Below the pieces are notes generated by a model. That model saw only the letters and a list, made by a program, of their open reading frames with translations. It made no database searches and was not told the origin of the DNA. Position numbers and translations under genes: made by a program. From the NCBI GenBank assembly GCA_029937135.1, contig JAPYQX010000018.1, positions 1 to 19,108 of the forward strand: DNA of 19,108 nt, given 5' to 3'. Positions within the stretch are counted from its first letter, which is position 1, and every line of letters begins with the position of its first letter. The DNA is from Nitrospinota bacterium (GTDB lineage Bacteria; UBA8248). Positions 1 to 6,660 of this stretch are shown here, in pieces.

Positions 1-487
1 CCCGGTACGCCTCGGCATGGTCCAACCCATATCCCACGAGAAAAACGTCTTCCGCGGAAAATCCAACGAAATCGGCGTCGATGGCTACTTCCCGGCGTGC
101 GGGTTTGTCGATGAAAGCGACGGTGTGGACCGATGCCGGTTTCCGGGAGCGAATTGTATTCACAACGGATTGAAGCGTTCGGCCGGTGTCGATGATGTCT
201 TCCACGATAAGCACGCGGCGCGCGGTGATCTCTCCGGTGTCCTCGGACCTCAACTGCACCTCCCCGGAGCTCTCCATGCCATCGCCGTAACTTGATGCCG
301 TGATGAAACCGATGGTTACCCGGCGGCCGAGCGCACGAATCAGGTCCACGCCAAAATACAGGGCGCCTTTCTGGGTGATGATGACGTGAAGATTTCCGTC
401 AGGAATGGCGGCGTTGATCTCGCGTGCGAGCCCGGCGGTCCGCTGAGCGATGTCCTCTTCTGAATAGATGACTTCCCCCGGGGCCAT
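1..487 (-). CDS. hpt: Hypoxanthine phosphoribosyltransferase (partial, C-terminus outside window)
   Basis: This cytoplasmic purine-salvage enzyme transfers phosphoribose from PRPP to hypoxanthine or guanine to give IMP or GMP. About 162 codons are visible, starting MAPGEVIYSEEDIAQR. The family landmarks are present in order: an ITQKGALYFGVDLIR segment, the SYGDGMESSGEV flexible loop, the acidic PRPP-binding loop VLIVEDIIDTGRT, and the late VGYGLDHAEAYR segment. Family members have about 180 residues, so only a short tail is missing. The start at 487 is the only ATG that keeps the normal N-terminus. Its ribosome site is weak, and it lies 7 bases after the stop of the alcohol dehydrogenase, so translational coupling is likely. 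The family call is firm; preference between hypoxanthine and guanine cannot be judged. Confidence 0.93.
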   Translation of the reverse strand, partial: MAPGEVIYSEEDIAQRTAGLAREINAAIPDGNLHVIITQKGALYFGVDLIRALGRRVTIGFITASSYGDGMESSGEVQLRSEDTGEITARRVLIVEDIIDTGRTLQSVVNTIRSRKPASVHTVAFIDKPARREVAIDADFVGFSAEDVFLVGYGLDHAEAYR

Positions 488-494
488 TGAATCA

Positions 495-1670
495 CTATCC
501 ATCCATCGCCGCCCGGAGGAGCGAGAGCATATCCTCTTCGGTGGCGTGAACGGGGTTGGTAAGCACCTGCGGGCTTTCCGCCGCGTCCTTCGCCATGATT
601 TCAAATCCCTCCTCGCTTGTGAGGCCCGATTTGCGAAGGGTCGCCGATATGCCGATGTCCCGGAGCAGGGAGCGGACGCTGTCTATCGCCGCCTGCGGGG
701 CGGACTCGTCGCGGGGGTCGATTCGCTCCGGGCCGGCGGGATTTTGAAGAAGGGGGGCGATTTGCGCGTAATCTGCGCGGACGGCCTGGAGATTGAACCG
801 CATGACGGGGGGAAGAAAAATCGCGTTCGATGTTCCGTGGTGGATGTGGTGGTAGACGCCGATGGGATGGGAGAGGGAGTGGACGATTCCGAGGCCGGTA
901 TTGGTGAAGCAATGGCCGGCCAAGGTGGAAGCCAGGGATATCGCGCTGGCGGGTTCCGGGTCGGCGGGGTTTTCGACGAAGCGGCGCGCATATCGGCCGA
1001 TATTGGTGATGGCCTGAAGGCAAAGGGCTTTTGTCCAGGGATTCGCTTTCGGGGAAGTCATTGATTCGATGGCGTGGGTCAGGGCGTCCATGAGTGTGCC
1101 GGCGGCGATAGGAGAGGGCATCAAGGAGAGCAGTTCGGGGTCCACCACCGCCACGCGGGCGAACATCAACGGGCTGGCCATGACGGCCTTAATCTTTTGC
1201 GTGGAGTCGGTGACGATGGCGCTGCAAGTCACCTCGCTCCCTGTCCCGGCCGTCGTGGGCACCGTGATCAGCGGGGGTAAATGGCTCGGGACGTTTCCAA
1301 ATCCAAAGTAGTCGTGGATCTTGCCGCCGTTTCCGGCGAGGACCCCGGCCGCCTTGGCGGTGTCGATGGTACTGCCTCCCCCGGCAGCGATAATGCCGTC
1401 GCATCCGCTCCCCTCGTAAGCCTCATGGGCGCGGGCCATGCTTTCGTCGGAGGGATCGGCCTCGACCTGATCGTAGAGATGGAATTCGAGCCCTGTTTTT
1501 TCAAGACCCCCGGTAAGAGATTCGAGAACGCCGCACGAGGCGATCCCCGTGTCGGTGAAAATCATGGGCCGTTTCATTCCCAGCGCCCGCGCCTCCTCCC
1601 CGGCGAAGGCGGCCTCGCCCCGGCCGAAACGAACGCGCGGACCCGAGGCGATTTGAAATGGAGCGATCAT
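495..1670 (-). CDS. Iron-containing (group III) alcohol dehydrogenase
   Basis: This is an NAD(P)-dependent oxidoreductase of the Fe-ADH family (FucO, AdhB, GldA relatives), 391 residues. The N-terminal half is a Rossmann-like domain with the GGGSTIDTAKA nucleotide-binding loop and the PTTAGTGSEVT motif. The C-terminal helical half carries the metal ligands, visible as Asp195 and His199 (in DALTHAIES), His264 (in GIVHSLSHP) and His278 (in IHHGTSNA). I prefer the ATG at 1670 because AGGAGG lies six bases upstream of it; an in-frame TTG at 1685 would overlap that site. It sits 33 bases after the MocA-like gene and just before hpt, in one minus-strand operon. The substrate cannot be read from sequence; lactaldehyde, butanol, hydroxybutyrate or maleylacetate-type substrates are all possible in the family. 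Confidence 0.93.
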   Translation of the reverse strand: MIAPFQIASGPRVRFGRGEAAFAGEEARALGMKRPMIFTDTGIASCGVLESLTGGLEKTGLEFHLYDQVEADPSDESMARAHEAYEGSGCDGIIAAGGGSTIDTAKAAGVLAGNGGKIHDYFGFGNVPSHLPPLITVPTTAGTGSEVTCSAIVTDSTQKIKAVMASPLMFARVAVVDPELLSLMPSPIAAGTLMDALTHAIESMTSPKANPWTKALCLQAITNIGRYARRFVENPADPEPASAISLASTLAGHCFTNTGLGIVHSLSHPIGVYHHIHHGTSNAIFLPPVMRFNLQAVRADYAQIAPLLQNPAGPERIDPRDESAPQAAIDSVRSLLRDIGISATLRKSGLTSEEGFEIMAKDAAESPQVLTNPVHATEEDMLSLLRAAMDG

Positions 1671-1703
1671 GGCGGTCCTCCTCAAGAATAAAAAAAGGAA
1701 TGG

Positions 1704-2348
1704 CTAAACATCGGTGAAAATATTATTGAGCCTGTCGAAATCATCCGGGGTGTCGATATCCCGGAAAATATTCTCGTTTTCCGCCTCGATGGCCGCCAGG
1801 CGCGCGGGGGACTCGTCCATGATGGATTTCAGGATGCTCCTCGCGCCCTCGTCTCCGGTCAGCGATTCGATCCTTTCCCTGAGCCGGGAAGATATCACCA
1901 CGGGATTTCCCCGGCGGCCCCTGAAAAACGGCGCGGCCGCGAGCGGGCCGCCATCGCCCGAAGCGGAGGAGGCGCGCGAGGCGAACGAGGCGATCAGGCG
2001 GTCAACGAGATCGGTGTGAATCAGGGGCTGGTCCCCGAGGGCGAAAAGGTAGCCATCGGCGCTCTCCTGTGCCGCTTTCAGGCCCGCTAACAGGCTGGAC
2101 GCCTGCCCCGAATTAAAATCCGGGTTGTGGGCGATGCGAACGCTCATGCCCTCGAGGGCGGCCCTGACCTTGGCATCTTGATGGCCGGTGACGACGATGA
2201 CCTCGGCCGCTCTCGAATCGATGAGGGTCCGGGCGGCACGTTGCACCACACATCCCCCGCCCAGGGGGAGGAGGAGCTTGTTCCGTCCCAGCCGGCTCGA
2301 TGTGCCCGCCGCGAGAAGAATGGCCGATATTTCAGGGAACGGGGACAT
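1704..2348 (-). CDS. MocA-like nucleotidyltransferase (molybdenum cofactor cytidylyltransferase family)
   Basis: This is a predicted cytosolic NTP transferase of the MobA/MocA fold, about 214 residues. The N-terminal signature ILLAAGTSSRLGRNKLLLPL matches the nucleotide-binding loop of the family. NPDFNSGQASSLLAGL and LFALGDQP follow, the latter holding the metal-binding Asp, and the DIDTPDDF tail is typical of MocA. Members of this branch attach CMP or GMP to molybdopterin, but other MobA-like proteins act on sugars, and no molybdoenzyme is visible nearby, so the cofactor role is an inference. The open frame extends upstream to 2426, but the ATG at 2348 is preferred: it follows a GTGAG site and leads directly into the first strand. 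It is first in the operon with the alcohol dehydrogenase and hpt. Confidence 0.8.
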   Translation of the reverse strand: MSPFPEISAILLAAGTSSRLGRNKLLLPLGGGCVVQRAARTLIDSRAAEVIVVTGHQDAKVRAALEGMSVRIAHNPDFNSGQASSLLAGLKAAQESADGYLFALGDQPLIHTDLVDRLIASFASRASSASGDGGPLAAAPFFRGRRGNPVVISSRLRERIESLTGDEGARSILKSIMDESPARLAAIEAENENIFRDIDTPDDFDRLNNIFTDV

Positions 2349-2375
2349 TGATCTCACTGGGGTCCTTGAAAATGG

Positions 2376-2424
2376 AATATTCGCCTTCTGGCCAAAATCC
2401 AATATTCCGAAATGAGCAATATTC
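2376..2424. repeat. Three AATATTC copies in the leader of the minus-strand operon
   Basis: AATATTC occurs at 2376-2382, 2401-2407 and 2418-2424, immediately downstream of the predicted minus-strand -10 box. The spacing is 25 and 17 bases. The flanks extend to GGAATATTCG and CCAATATTCC, which are nearly palindromic. The cluster could be a set of operator half-sites, but this is inference from position and repetition. Confidence 0.4.
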
Positions 2425-2454
2425 ACTGTATGGAAGGATGCGGAGCGGTGTCAA
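2425..2454 (-). promoter_or_regulatory. Predicted sigma70 promoter of the minus-strand operon
   Basis: On the minus strand, TTGACA (2454-2449) is followed after 18 bases by TACAGT (2430-2425). This places the transcription start near 2418, about 70 bases before the MocA-like start. The perfect -35 box and its position between divergent genes support it. Confidence 0.6.
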
Positions 2455-2513
2455 TTTGCCCGTGATTCCTCGGCTTTCCGTATATCGATGTCTCCCGGGG
2501 ATTCCGGGGTTTA

Positions 2514-2542
2514 TTGACATCAATGGGCCTCAAATCTAACAT
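2514..2542 (+). promoter_or_regulatory. Predicted sigma70 promoter of the SDR-cyclase-flavin reductase unit
   Basis: TTGACA (2514-2519) and TAACAT (2537-2542) are separated by exactly 17 bases. The expected start of transcription is near 2549, about 50 bases before the dehydrogenase start codon. It is divergent from the promoter at 2425-2454. Confidence 0.65.
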
Positions 2543-2551
2543 GAAGCATCT

Positions 2552-2570
2552 GAAATTTCCCCGAAATTTC
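2552..2570. promoter_or_regulatory. Tandem palindrome GAAATTTC-CCC-GAAATTTC in the leader
   Basis: Two copies of the self-complementary octamer GAAATTTC, at 2552-2559 and 2563-2570, are separated by CCC. They lie just after the predicted transcription start. This could be a repressor operator, or an 8-bp stem with a 3-base loop in the RNA. No known regulator is assigned. Confidence 0.4.
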
Positions 2571-2601
2571 TCCTTCCGGATTTACGGGTGGTGGAGTGCC
2601 G

Positions 2602-3435
2602 ATGGTGCGTGACTTCCAGGATCAGGTGGTCATCCTCACCGGCGGAGCGGGGGATATCGCCAAGGCATCGGCGGCACGGTTCGCCGCCGGCGGCGCGAAA
2701 CTGGCGCTTTTCGATTCGGATGGCGATGGTCTTGATTCCATAGCCCTGGAATTGAGAGCTTTAGAGCTGAAGGCTTTGGAATTGAGGGTGTCAGAGTTGA
2801 AGGCTGGAGAATTAGAACCCGGAGAATCGAACGTCGGGGAATCGAGTTCAGAAAAAGCGCTCCTCCGGCGGTTGGACGTAACCGATGTTGACGCGGTGGG
2901 CGCCGCTGTGGACGAGGTTCATGCCGAGTTCGGGCGGATCGACATTCTTGTGAATTGCGCGGGCATTTACCGGCATAAAAAAGTTCTGGAGATGTCCGCC
3001 GAGGATTGGGCGCAGACGCTGGATGTGAATTTGAAGGGGGTGTTCGCCGCCTGCAAGGCGGCGGGGCGGTGGATGTCGGCTCAGGAGAGCGGCGGGGCGA
3101 TCGTGAACCTCGCTTCGGTCGCCGCCCAGCGGGGGAGCCCCCTCCACGCCCACTACAGCGCATCGAAGGCGGGCATCATCGGATTCGGCCGGTCGCTGGC
3201 GCTTGAGCTCGCGCCCAGGGTCAGGGTGAACGCGGTGGCTCCCGGCATTATTGATTCGCGCATGATCGCGGAGATGCTTGAGGTTCGCGGGGAGGAGTGG
3301 AGGAGGCAGATACCCCTCGATCGGCTCGGCACGCCGGAGGACGTGGCCGACGCGATTTGTTTTTTGGCGAGCGGGCGGGCCTCCTATATCAACGGCGCGG
3401 TTCTCAACGTGAACGGTGGAATGTGGATGGACTGA
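2602..3435 (+). CDS. Short-chain dehydrogenase/reductase (FabG-like SDR) with repeat insertion
   Basis: This is a classical SDR oxidoreductase of 277 residues that uses NAD(P)H on an unknown alcohol or carbonyl. The cofactor loop is TGGAGDIAKA (residues 13-22), a variant of TGxxxGIG in which the last Gly is Ala. VNCAG stands for the NNAG motif. The catalytic residues are Ser172, Tyr185 and Lys189 (YSASK), and the C-terminus INGAVLNVNGGM is normal. Residues 48-82 are a five-residue repeat that makes the protein about 30 residues longer than usual (see the repeat entry). ATG at 2602 is chosen because GGAG lies five bases upstream; a GTG at 2596 overlaps that site. It leads a plus-strand unit with the cyclase and flavin reductase. 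The SDR fold is certain; a role in fatty acid synthesis is not supported by its context. Confidence 0.92.
   Translation: MVRDFQDQVVILTGGAGDIAKASAARFAAGGAKLALFDSDGDGLDSIALELRALELKALELRVSELKAGELEPGESNVGESSSEKALLRRLDVTDVDAVGAAVDEVHAEFGRIDILVNCAGIYRHKKVLEMSAEDWAQTLDVNLKGVFAACKAAGRWMSAQESGGAIVNLASVAAQRGSPLHAHYSASKAGIIGFGRSLALELAPRVRVNAVAPGIIDSRMIAEMLEVRGEEWRRQIPLDRLGTPEDVADAICFLASGRASYINGAVLNVNGGMWMD
2743..2847 (+). repeat. In-frame 15-bp tandem repeat (7 degenerate units) within the SDR gene
   Basis: Seven consecutive 15-base units begin at 2743, 2758, 2773, 2788, 2803, 2818 and 2833. They encode ALELR, ALELK, ALELR, VSELK, AGELE, PGESN and VGESS. The first three units are closest to each other, and divergence increases downstream. 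Because the unit is a multiple of three, the reading frame is kept. The array falls after the second beta strand, where SDRs tolerate length variation. Confidence 0.88.
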
Positions 3436-3482
3436 TTCCGATCCGTTATTACTGAATATTGGGTTTGGACGAAGGGGAAATC

Positions 3483-4208
3483 ATGGCGCAAAAAACCAAT
3501 TACAAGAATCATGAAGTGGTGGATCTCACCCAGGAGATTTATCAGGGGCAGCCCGTGTTCGTCGGTCACCCGGACACCTGGCGGTGGACGAATATGACGC
3601 ACGAGGAGAGCGCGGCGAGCGGGCGCTTCAAGAGCGAGATGAGCTACTACTGCGGCATCCTCCAGGTGTGCGAGCATGGCCCGACGCATGTGGACTCGAT
3701 CAGCCATCTCGACCCCTCGCCGGACGCCCCGAATATCGACGAGATGGGAATGGAGTTTTTCTACTCGCGCGGAATCGCGATTGATTTCGAGGACGTTGAG
3801 GACAACAGCTACATCGACGTGGACGACATCAAGAGGCGGCTTGATCACTACAAATATGAGATCAAGCCCGGCGACACCGTTTGCTACACCTACGGCCACT
3901 ACAAGCGCCATTTTCCAAAAGCGTCCTATACCAGCCACTACGCTGGCTGGACGCGGGCCGCCGCCGAATATGTTTACGGCGAGTGCGGCGCGCTCAACGT
4001 GGCCACCGACGCTCCGAGCATGGACATGGCCCATAGCCCGGAGTATCCGTGCCATCTCGTTTGCCGCGACCTGGGGCGCACCAACACCGAAAACTTGCGG
4101 AATATCGAGGAGGTCGTCGGCAAGGAGTTCCTGTATATCGGGATGCCCCTGCTGATTCGGGGCGGCTCGGGCTCTCCCTGCCGCGTGGTCGCCGTGCTGA
4201 ACGCCTAG
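3483..4208 (+). CDS. Cyclase family hydrolase (kynurenine formamidase-like)
   Basis: This is a metal-dependent hydrolase of the putative cyclase family (PF04199), 241 residues, expected in the cytoplasm. The family includes bacterial arylformamidase (KynB), isatin hydrolase and polyketide-associated proteins. The metal-binding signature is seen as HGPTHVDSISHLDP (family HxGTHxDxxxH, with Pro in place of Gly before Thr-His). A second region, ATDAPSMDMA, is typical of the family. ATG at 3483 follows AAGGGG at good spacing; an upstream TTG at 3459 has no such site. The gene begins 47 bases after the SDR stop. No other kynurenine-pathway gene is near, so formamidase activity is only one possibility; amide, lactone or ring hydrolysis are others. 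Confidence 0.88.
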   Translation: MAQKTNYKNHEVVDLTQEIYQGQPVFVGHPDTWRWTNMTHEESAASGRFKSEMSYYCGILQVCEHGPTHVDSISHLDPSPDAPNIDEMGMEFFYSRGIAIDFEDVEDNSYIDVDDIKRRLDHYKYEIKPGDTVCYTYGHYKRHFPKASYTSHYAGWTRAAAEYVYGECGALNVATDAPSMDMAHSPEYPCHLVCRDLGRTNTENLRNIEEVVGKEFLYIGMPLLIRGGSGSPCRVVAVLNA

Positions 4209-4229
4209 GCGGCCGCCGTATAAATTGTT

Positions 4230-4264
4230 TTCCGGGATTTTCCACTTTCCGGGATATTCCGGGA
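4230..4264. repeat. Three TTCCGGGA copies between cyclase and flavin reductase genes
   Basis: TTCCGGGA occurs at 4230-4237, 4247-4254 and 4257-4264. The first two are part of a 15-base direct repeat, TTTCCGGGATNTTCC, with one mismatch. They lie in the 103-base gap before the flavin reductase. An internal regulatory site or an RNA processing element is possible; no function is shown. Confidence 0.45.
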
Positions 4265-4311
4265 ATTTTCACCAAAGGGGCGTGGCTTCCCCTTCGGCCG
4301 GAGGCATACGA

Positions 4312-4818
4312 ATGAATATGGATCCAAAAGAATTCCGAAATACAATGGGGCTGTTCGCTACCGGAGTGACGGTCGTGACCGCCGATAATTCCGGTGTCCG
4401 GCGGGGCATGACGGCGAATGCCTTTTCCTCGCTCTCCCTTGATCCGCCGCTGGCATTGGTGTGCGTCGATCACAAGGCGAGTTTTTTGAATGTGATTCAG
4501 GGCGCGAGAAAATTCGCGATCAACTTCCTCTCAGAGGAGCAAAAAAGCGTGTCGGATTGGTTCGCGGGCAAGGGGCGGGACGCCGAGGACCAGTTCGCCG
4601 ACATTGCTTTCGAGGCGGGCGAGAACGGCGCGCCGCTTCTGACCGGTTCCCTGGCGATTCTGGAGTGCGAGATCCACGAGGAGCTCTCCGGAGGAGATCA
4701 CATCATCGTCGTTGGCCGCGTGACAAAAATCGTTACCGGGGAAGGCGTGCGCCCCCCGCTCCTTTTCTATGCCGGCGCATACCGGAAGATGGATATGGAT
4801 GGGGTGTATGGCGGTTGA
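4312..4818 (+). CDS. Flavin reductase family protein (FMN-binding split barrel)
   Basis: This 168-residue protein belongs to the flavin reductase/HpaC-like family. These bind FMN or FAD and either supply reduced flavin to a partner oxygenase or act as flavoprotein reductases. Typical features are the N-terminal FRNTMGLFATGVTVVTA, the flavin-phosphate region GMTANAFSSLSLDPPLALVCV, the FAINFLSEEQ segment, and the later HIIVVGRV and LLFYAGAYR segments. ATG at 4312 is chosen because GGAGG sits seven bases upstream; the open frame before it starts only with weaker codons. No monooxygenase partner is encoded in the window, so the flavin acceptor is unknown. It is the last gene of the SDR-cyclase unit, separated from the cyclase by 103 bases with repeats. 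Confidence 0.9.
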   Translation: MNMDPKEFRNTMGLFATGVTVVTADNSGVRRGMTANAFSSLSLDPPLALVCVDHKASFLNVIQGARKFAINFLSEEQKSVSDWFAGKGRDAEDQFADIAFEAGENGAPLLTGSLAILECEIHEELSGGDHIIVVGRVTKIVTGEGVRPPLLFYAGAYRKMDMDGVYGG

Positions 4819-5004
4819 GGTTTCCCTTACCCCGGAATTTTCGTGCTCCGAAGAAATTCCGTTTGAGCGGCGGTGCCCGCGAATATTCGGAATAAGCCCC
4901 AGGGCGGAACGCAAGGCCAGATTACATGGATGGCAATGGGCCTTGCCCAAATTCGTATTGCTAAATAGTGTTCAGGTGAAGCATATAATTAACGATTAAT
5001 CTTT
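4819..5004. other. Intergenic gap between convergent genes
   Basis: This 186-base stretch lies between the flavin reductase and the small membrane protein gene. It contains a palindromic CGAATATTCG core near 4881 and AAGGCC/GGCCTT arms near 4912-4946 separated by about 20 bases. No promoter, RNA gene or clear terminator with a U-tract is visible. Confidence 0.4.
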
Positions 5005-5434
5005 TCATGTGGCTTTTTCGGATGCCGCCTGACCTAGGCCCAGAATAGCCGATTCTCGCAACCTTAGTGCGAATACGGTTTTCCATATTTCCTTTATGTA
5101 TGCCTCTTTTTCATCCTCGGGTATTATTCCATGTAAGTCGATCATCTTAATAACGTTTTGGTATCCAGTTTTCATCTCGATTTGAAATTGCCAGCGTGTT
5201 CCAAATTGAAGGGCTCTTTCGGCGGCAACTACAAATGTAGCCAAGACCGACAGGAACTGGGCGATCCAAGCATATTTATTATCTATGCCGGGGATTGCCG
5301 CTGCGAGAGAGGTGGCTATCAGAATTACCACCGTGCCACCGTTGAAAAGGTAAGCGTACTTTGTCGGGGAATGTTCGCTAATTTCACTTCATTCTATTTT
5401 CCAAACTTTTGAGCGTGGTGGCGGAATCGTTCAT
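5005..5434 (-). pseudogene. Frameshifted small two-helix membrane protein
   Basis: The ATG at 5434 has GGAGAG four bases upstream and encodes MNDSATTLKSLENRMK, then hits TGA at 5386-5384. The next frame is open from 5388 down to 5005 and continues EISEHSPTKYAYLFNGG, then two hydrophobic segments (TVVILIATSLAAAIPG and YAWIAQFLSVLATFVVAA) and a charged, amphipathic C-terminal part of about 60 residues. The second frame has no good start of its own, so removing one base near 5386 restores one protein of about 142 residues. The layout of a helix, two membrane segments and a cytosolic tail loosely recalls SLATT/DUF4231-type proteins, but I cannot confirm homology. It may be a true pseudogene, a sequencing error, or less likely a programmed shift. 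It stands alone between convergent and divergent neighbours. Confidence 0.65.
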
Positions 5435-5527
5435 GATTCTCTCCAGTGTGATTTGAAACCTGGTCCGTCCGGTCCTCTTTGCCAGGGGGCCGGAAAGTCG
5501 AATATCAAATTGATTGATATTTTTAAT

Positions 5528-5556
5528 ATTATATACGAATAATACAATACCGTAAA
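5528..5556 (-). promoter_or_regulatory. Predicted promoter of the small membrane protein gene
   Basis: On the minus strand, TTTACG (5556-5551) and a perfect TATAAT (5533-5528) are 17 bases apart in an AT-rich patch. Transcription would start near 5521, giving a leader of about 87 bases. Together with the good ribosome site at 5434 this argues that the gene was, or is, expressed. Confidence 0.55.
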
Positions 5557-5694
5557 GTCGAAAAGCGTGCATTTCGCTTTTTATCCACTTTCGTACGCAC
5601 GCGTACCACATCACCGGGACGGAATGGCAGGTTGCGCCATGGCTGATGCTGGTGCGATTTTTCCTAAACCACCATCTTTTGCCGGGGCGGCCCT

Positions 5695-5725
5695 CTCCCC
5701 AACCTACTCCAGGAGGGTAGGGGAG
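5695..5725. repeat. Imperfect REP-like palindrome
   Basis: CTCCCC-AAC-CTACTCC is followed after one base by GGAGGGTAG-GGGAG, forming an imperfect dyad of about 31 bases. It has no T-run after it, so it does not look like a rho-independent terminator. Its shape resembles the short intergenic palindromes found in many copies in some genomes; copy number cannot be tested here. The surrounding 5557-5783 holds no gene I can support. Confidence 0.45.
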
Positions 5726-5783
5726 CATTTGTATTCCCACCTGTGTTAAAAAACACCCGCATGATTCATCTGGAGGATTGTCT

Positions 5784-6557
5784 GTGCCTAATTTTCTTGC
5801 GGTGGTTTTCGATCTGTTCGACACGTTGGTGGATTTTCGGGCCGATCTGATCCCCGTTGTGGAGATCAACGGAAAACCGGAGCGTACGACCTCGAATCAT
5901 GCCTACGAGGCCCTGCGGGAGAAGGACTACCCCGTTCCCCCGTATGAGGAATTTCATCGCCTGTGGATCGAGACCTCCAAGGAAGTCTGGGGGGAGCGGG
6001 ACCGCGACCCCGAGCACCGGGAGGTGACCTCCGAGGTGCGCTTCGGAAAGTTCATCGGGCGTCTGGAGGGTATCCCGGAGGAGCGGCGCGGGGCGGCGGC
6101 GCGAATCGCGATGGAAACCCATATGGAACGGTTGATCGGATCGACGGAATTCGATAGCGCGCGGCTCGGGATGCTCGCCCGGATTCGGGATGCCGGAATA
6201 AAAATAGGTCTGGTGAGCAATTTTGACAGTACTTCCACCGCCCACCGGCTCTTGAACAGGACCGGAATCGCGGCGTACCTCGAGGCGACCCTGATTTCCG
6301 GGGAGGTGGGTTACCGAAAGCCCGCCACCCGGCTGTATCTTCAGGTGGCGAAGCTTCTGGGCGTGGAGCCGGGGCGCGTTTTATTCGTGGGCGATAACTT
6401 CGAGGCGGACGTAGCGGGCCCCCAGAGCGCCGGAATGCCCTGTGCCTGGCTGAATCCGAAGGGGGCGGCGCCTCCCGATGAGGCGGCTCCGCCGGATTTC
6501 GAGATCAAAAGCCTGAGTGAGGTTCCCGGAATACTGAAATTGGACGCTTCCCGATAG
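5784..6557 (+). CDS. HAD superfamily hydrolase
   Basis: This is a haloacid-dehalogenase-type phosphatase of 257 residues. Motif I is VVFDLFDTLVDF, with the nucleophile Asp10 and the acid/base Asp13. Motif II is LVSNFDS, motif III is the Lys in GYRKPATRLY, and motif IV is LFVGDNFEADVAG. A helical cap lies between motifs I and II (about residues 18-120), as in subfamily I. GTG at 5784 is chosen because GGAGG ends seven bases before it; the TTG at 5778 would be too close. Substrates of such proteins are usually small phosphate esters and cannot be predicted. A strong hairpin follows the stop. Confidence 0.9.
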   Translation: MPNFLAVVFDLFDTLVDFRADLIPVVEINGKPERTTSNHAYEALREKDYPVPPYEEFHRLWIETSKEVWGERDRDPEHREVTSEVRFGKFIGRLEGIPEERRGAAARIAMETHMERLIGSTEFDSARLGMLARIRDAGIKIGLVSNFDSTSTAHRLLNRTGIAAYLEATLISGEVGYRKPATRLYLQVAKLLGVEPGRVLFVGDNFEADVAGPQSAGMPCAWLNPKGAAPPDEAAPPDFEIKSLSEVPGILKLDASR

Positions 6558-6565
6558 GAGTGTCC

Positions 6566-6603
6566 GCCCGGCCACCGGCCCTTGTGCCGGTCCGGGCTCT
6601 TCC
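6566..6603 (+). terminator. Hairpin after HAD gene, probable terminator
   Basis: The arms GCCCGG-CC-ACCGGC and GCCGGTCCGGGC pair over 12 bases with a two-base bulge and a six-base loop. The stem is followed by TCTTCC, only a weak U-tract. It begins nine bases after the HAD stop codon, so it may end or attenuate transcription before cinA. Confidence 0.5.
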
Positions 6604-6660
6604 ATAAGATGCGGCGTCCTGAAGCCTGAAATCTTCCTTTGTCCATAGAAGGATTTAGAA

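Noticed and set aside
2602..3435. Assigning the SDR as the missing fabG
   Set aside because: Its sequence is FabG-like only at family level, it has an unusual insertion and altered glycine motif, and it lies in a different operon.
3384..4055. Long minus-strand open frame opposite the cyclase gene
   Set aside because: It has no ribosome site or recognisable domain and mirrors the codon pattern of the well-supported cyclase gene.
5745..5757. GTGTT/AACAC hairpin with an A-rich loop before the HAD gene
   Set aside because: The stem is five pairs and no U-tract follows on either strand.
5435..5869. The upstream part of a 161-residue minus-strand open frame ending at 5384
   Set aside because: It crosses the predicted promoter and the palindrome, has no family features, and only its last 16 codons, from the ATG at 5434, make sense as part of the small membrane protein.
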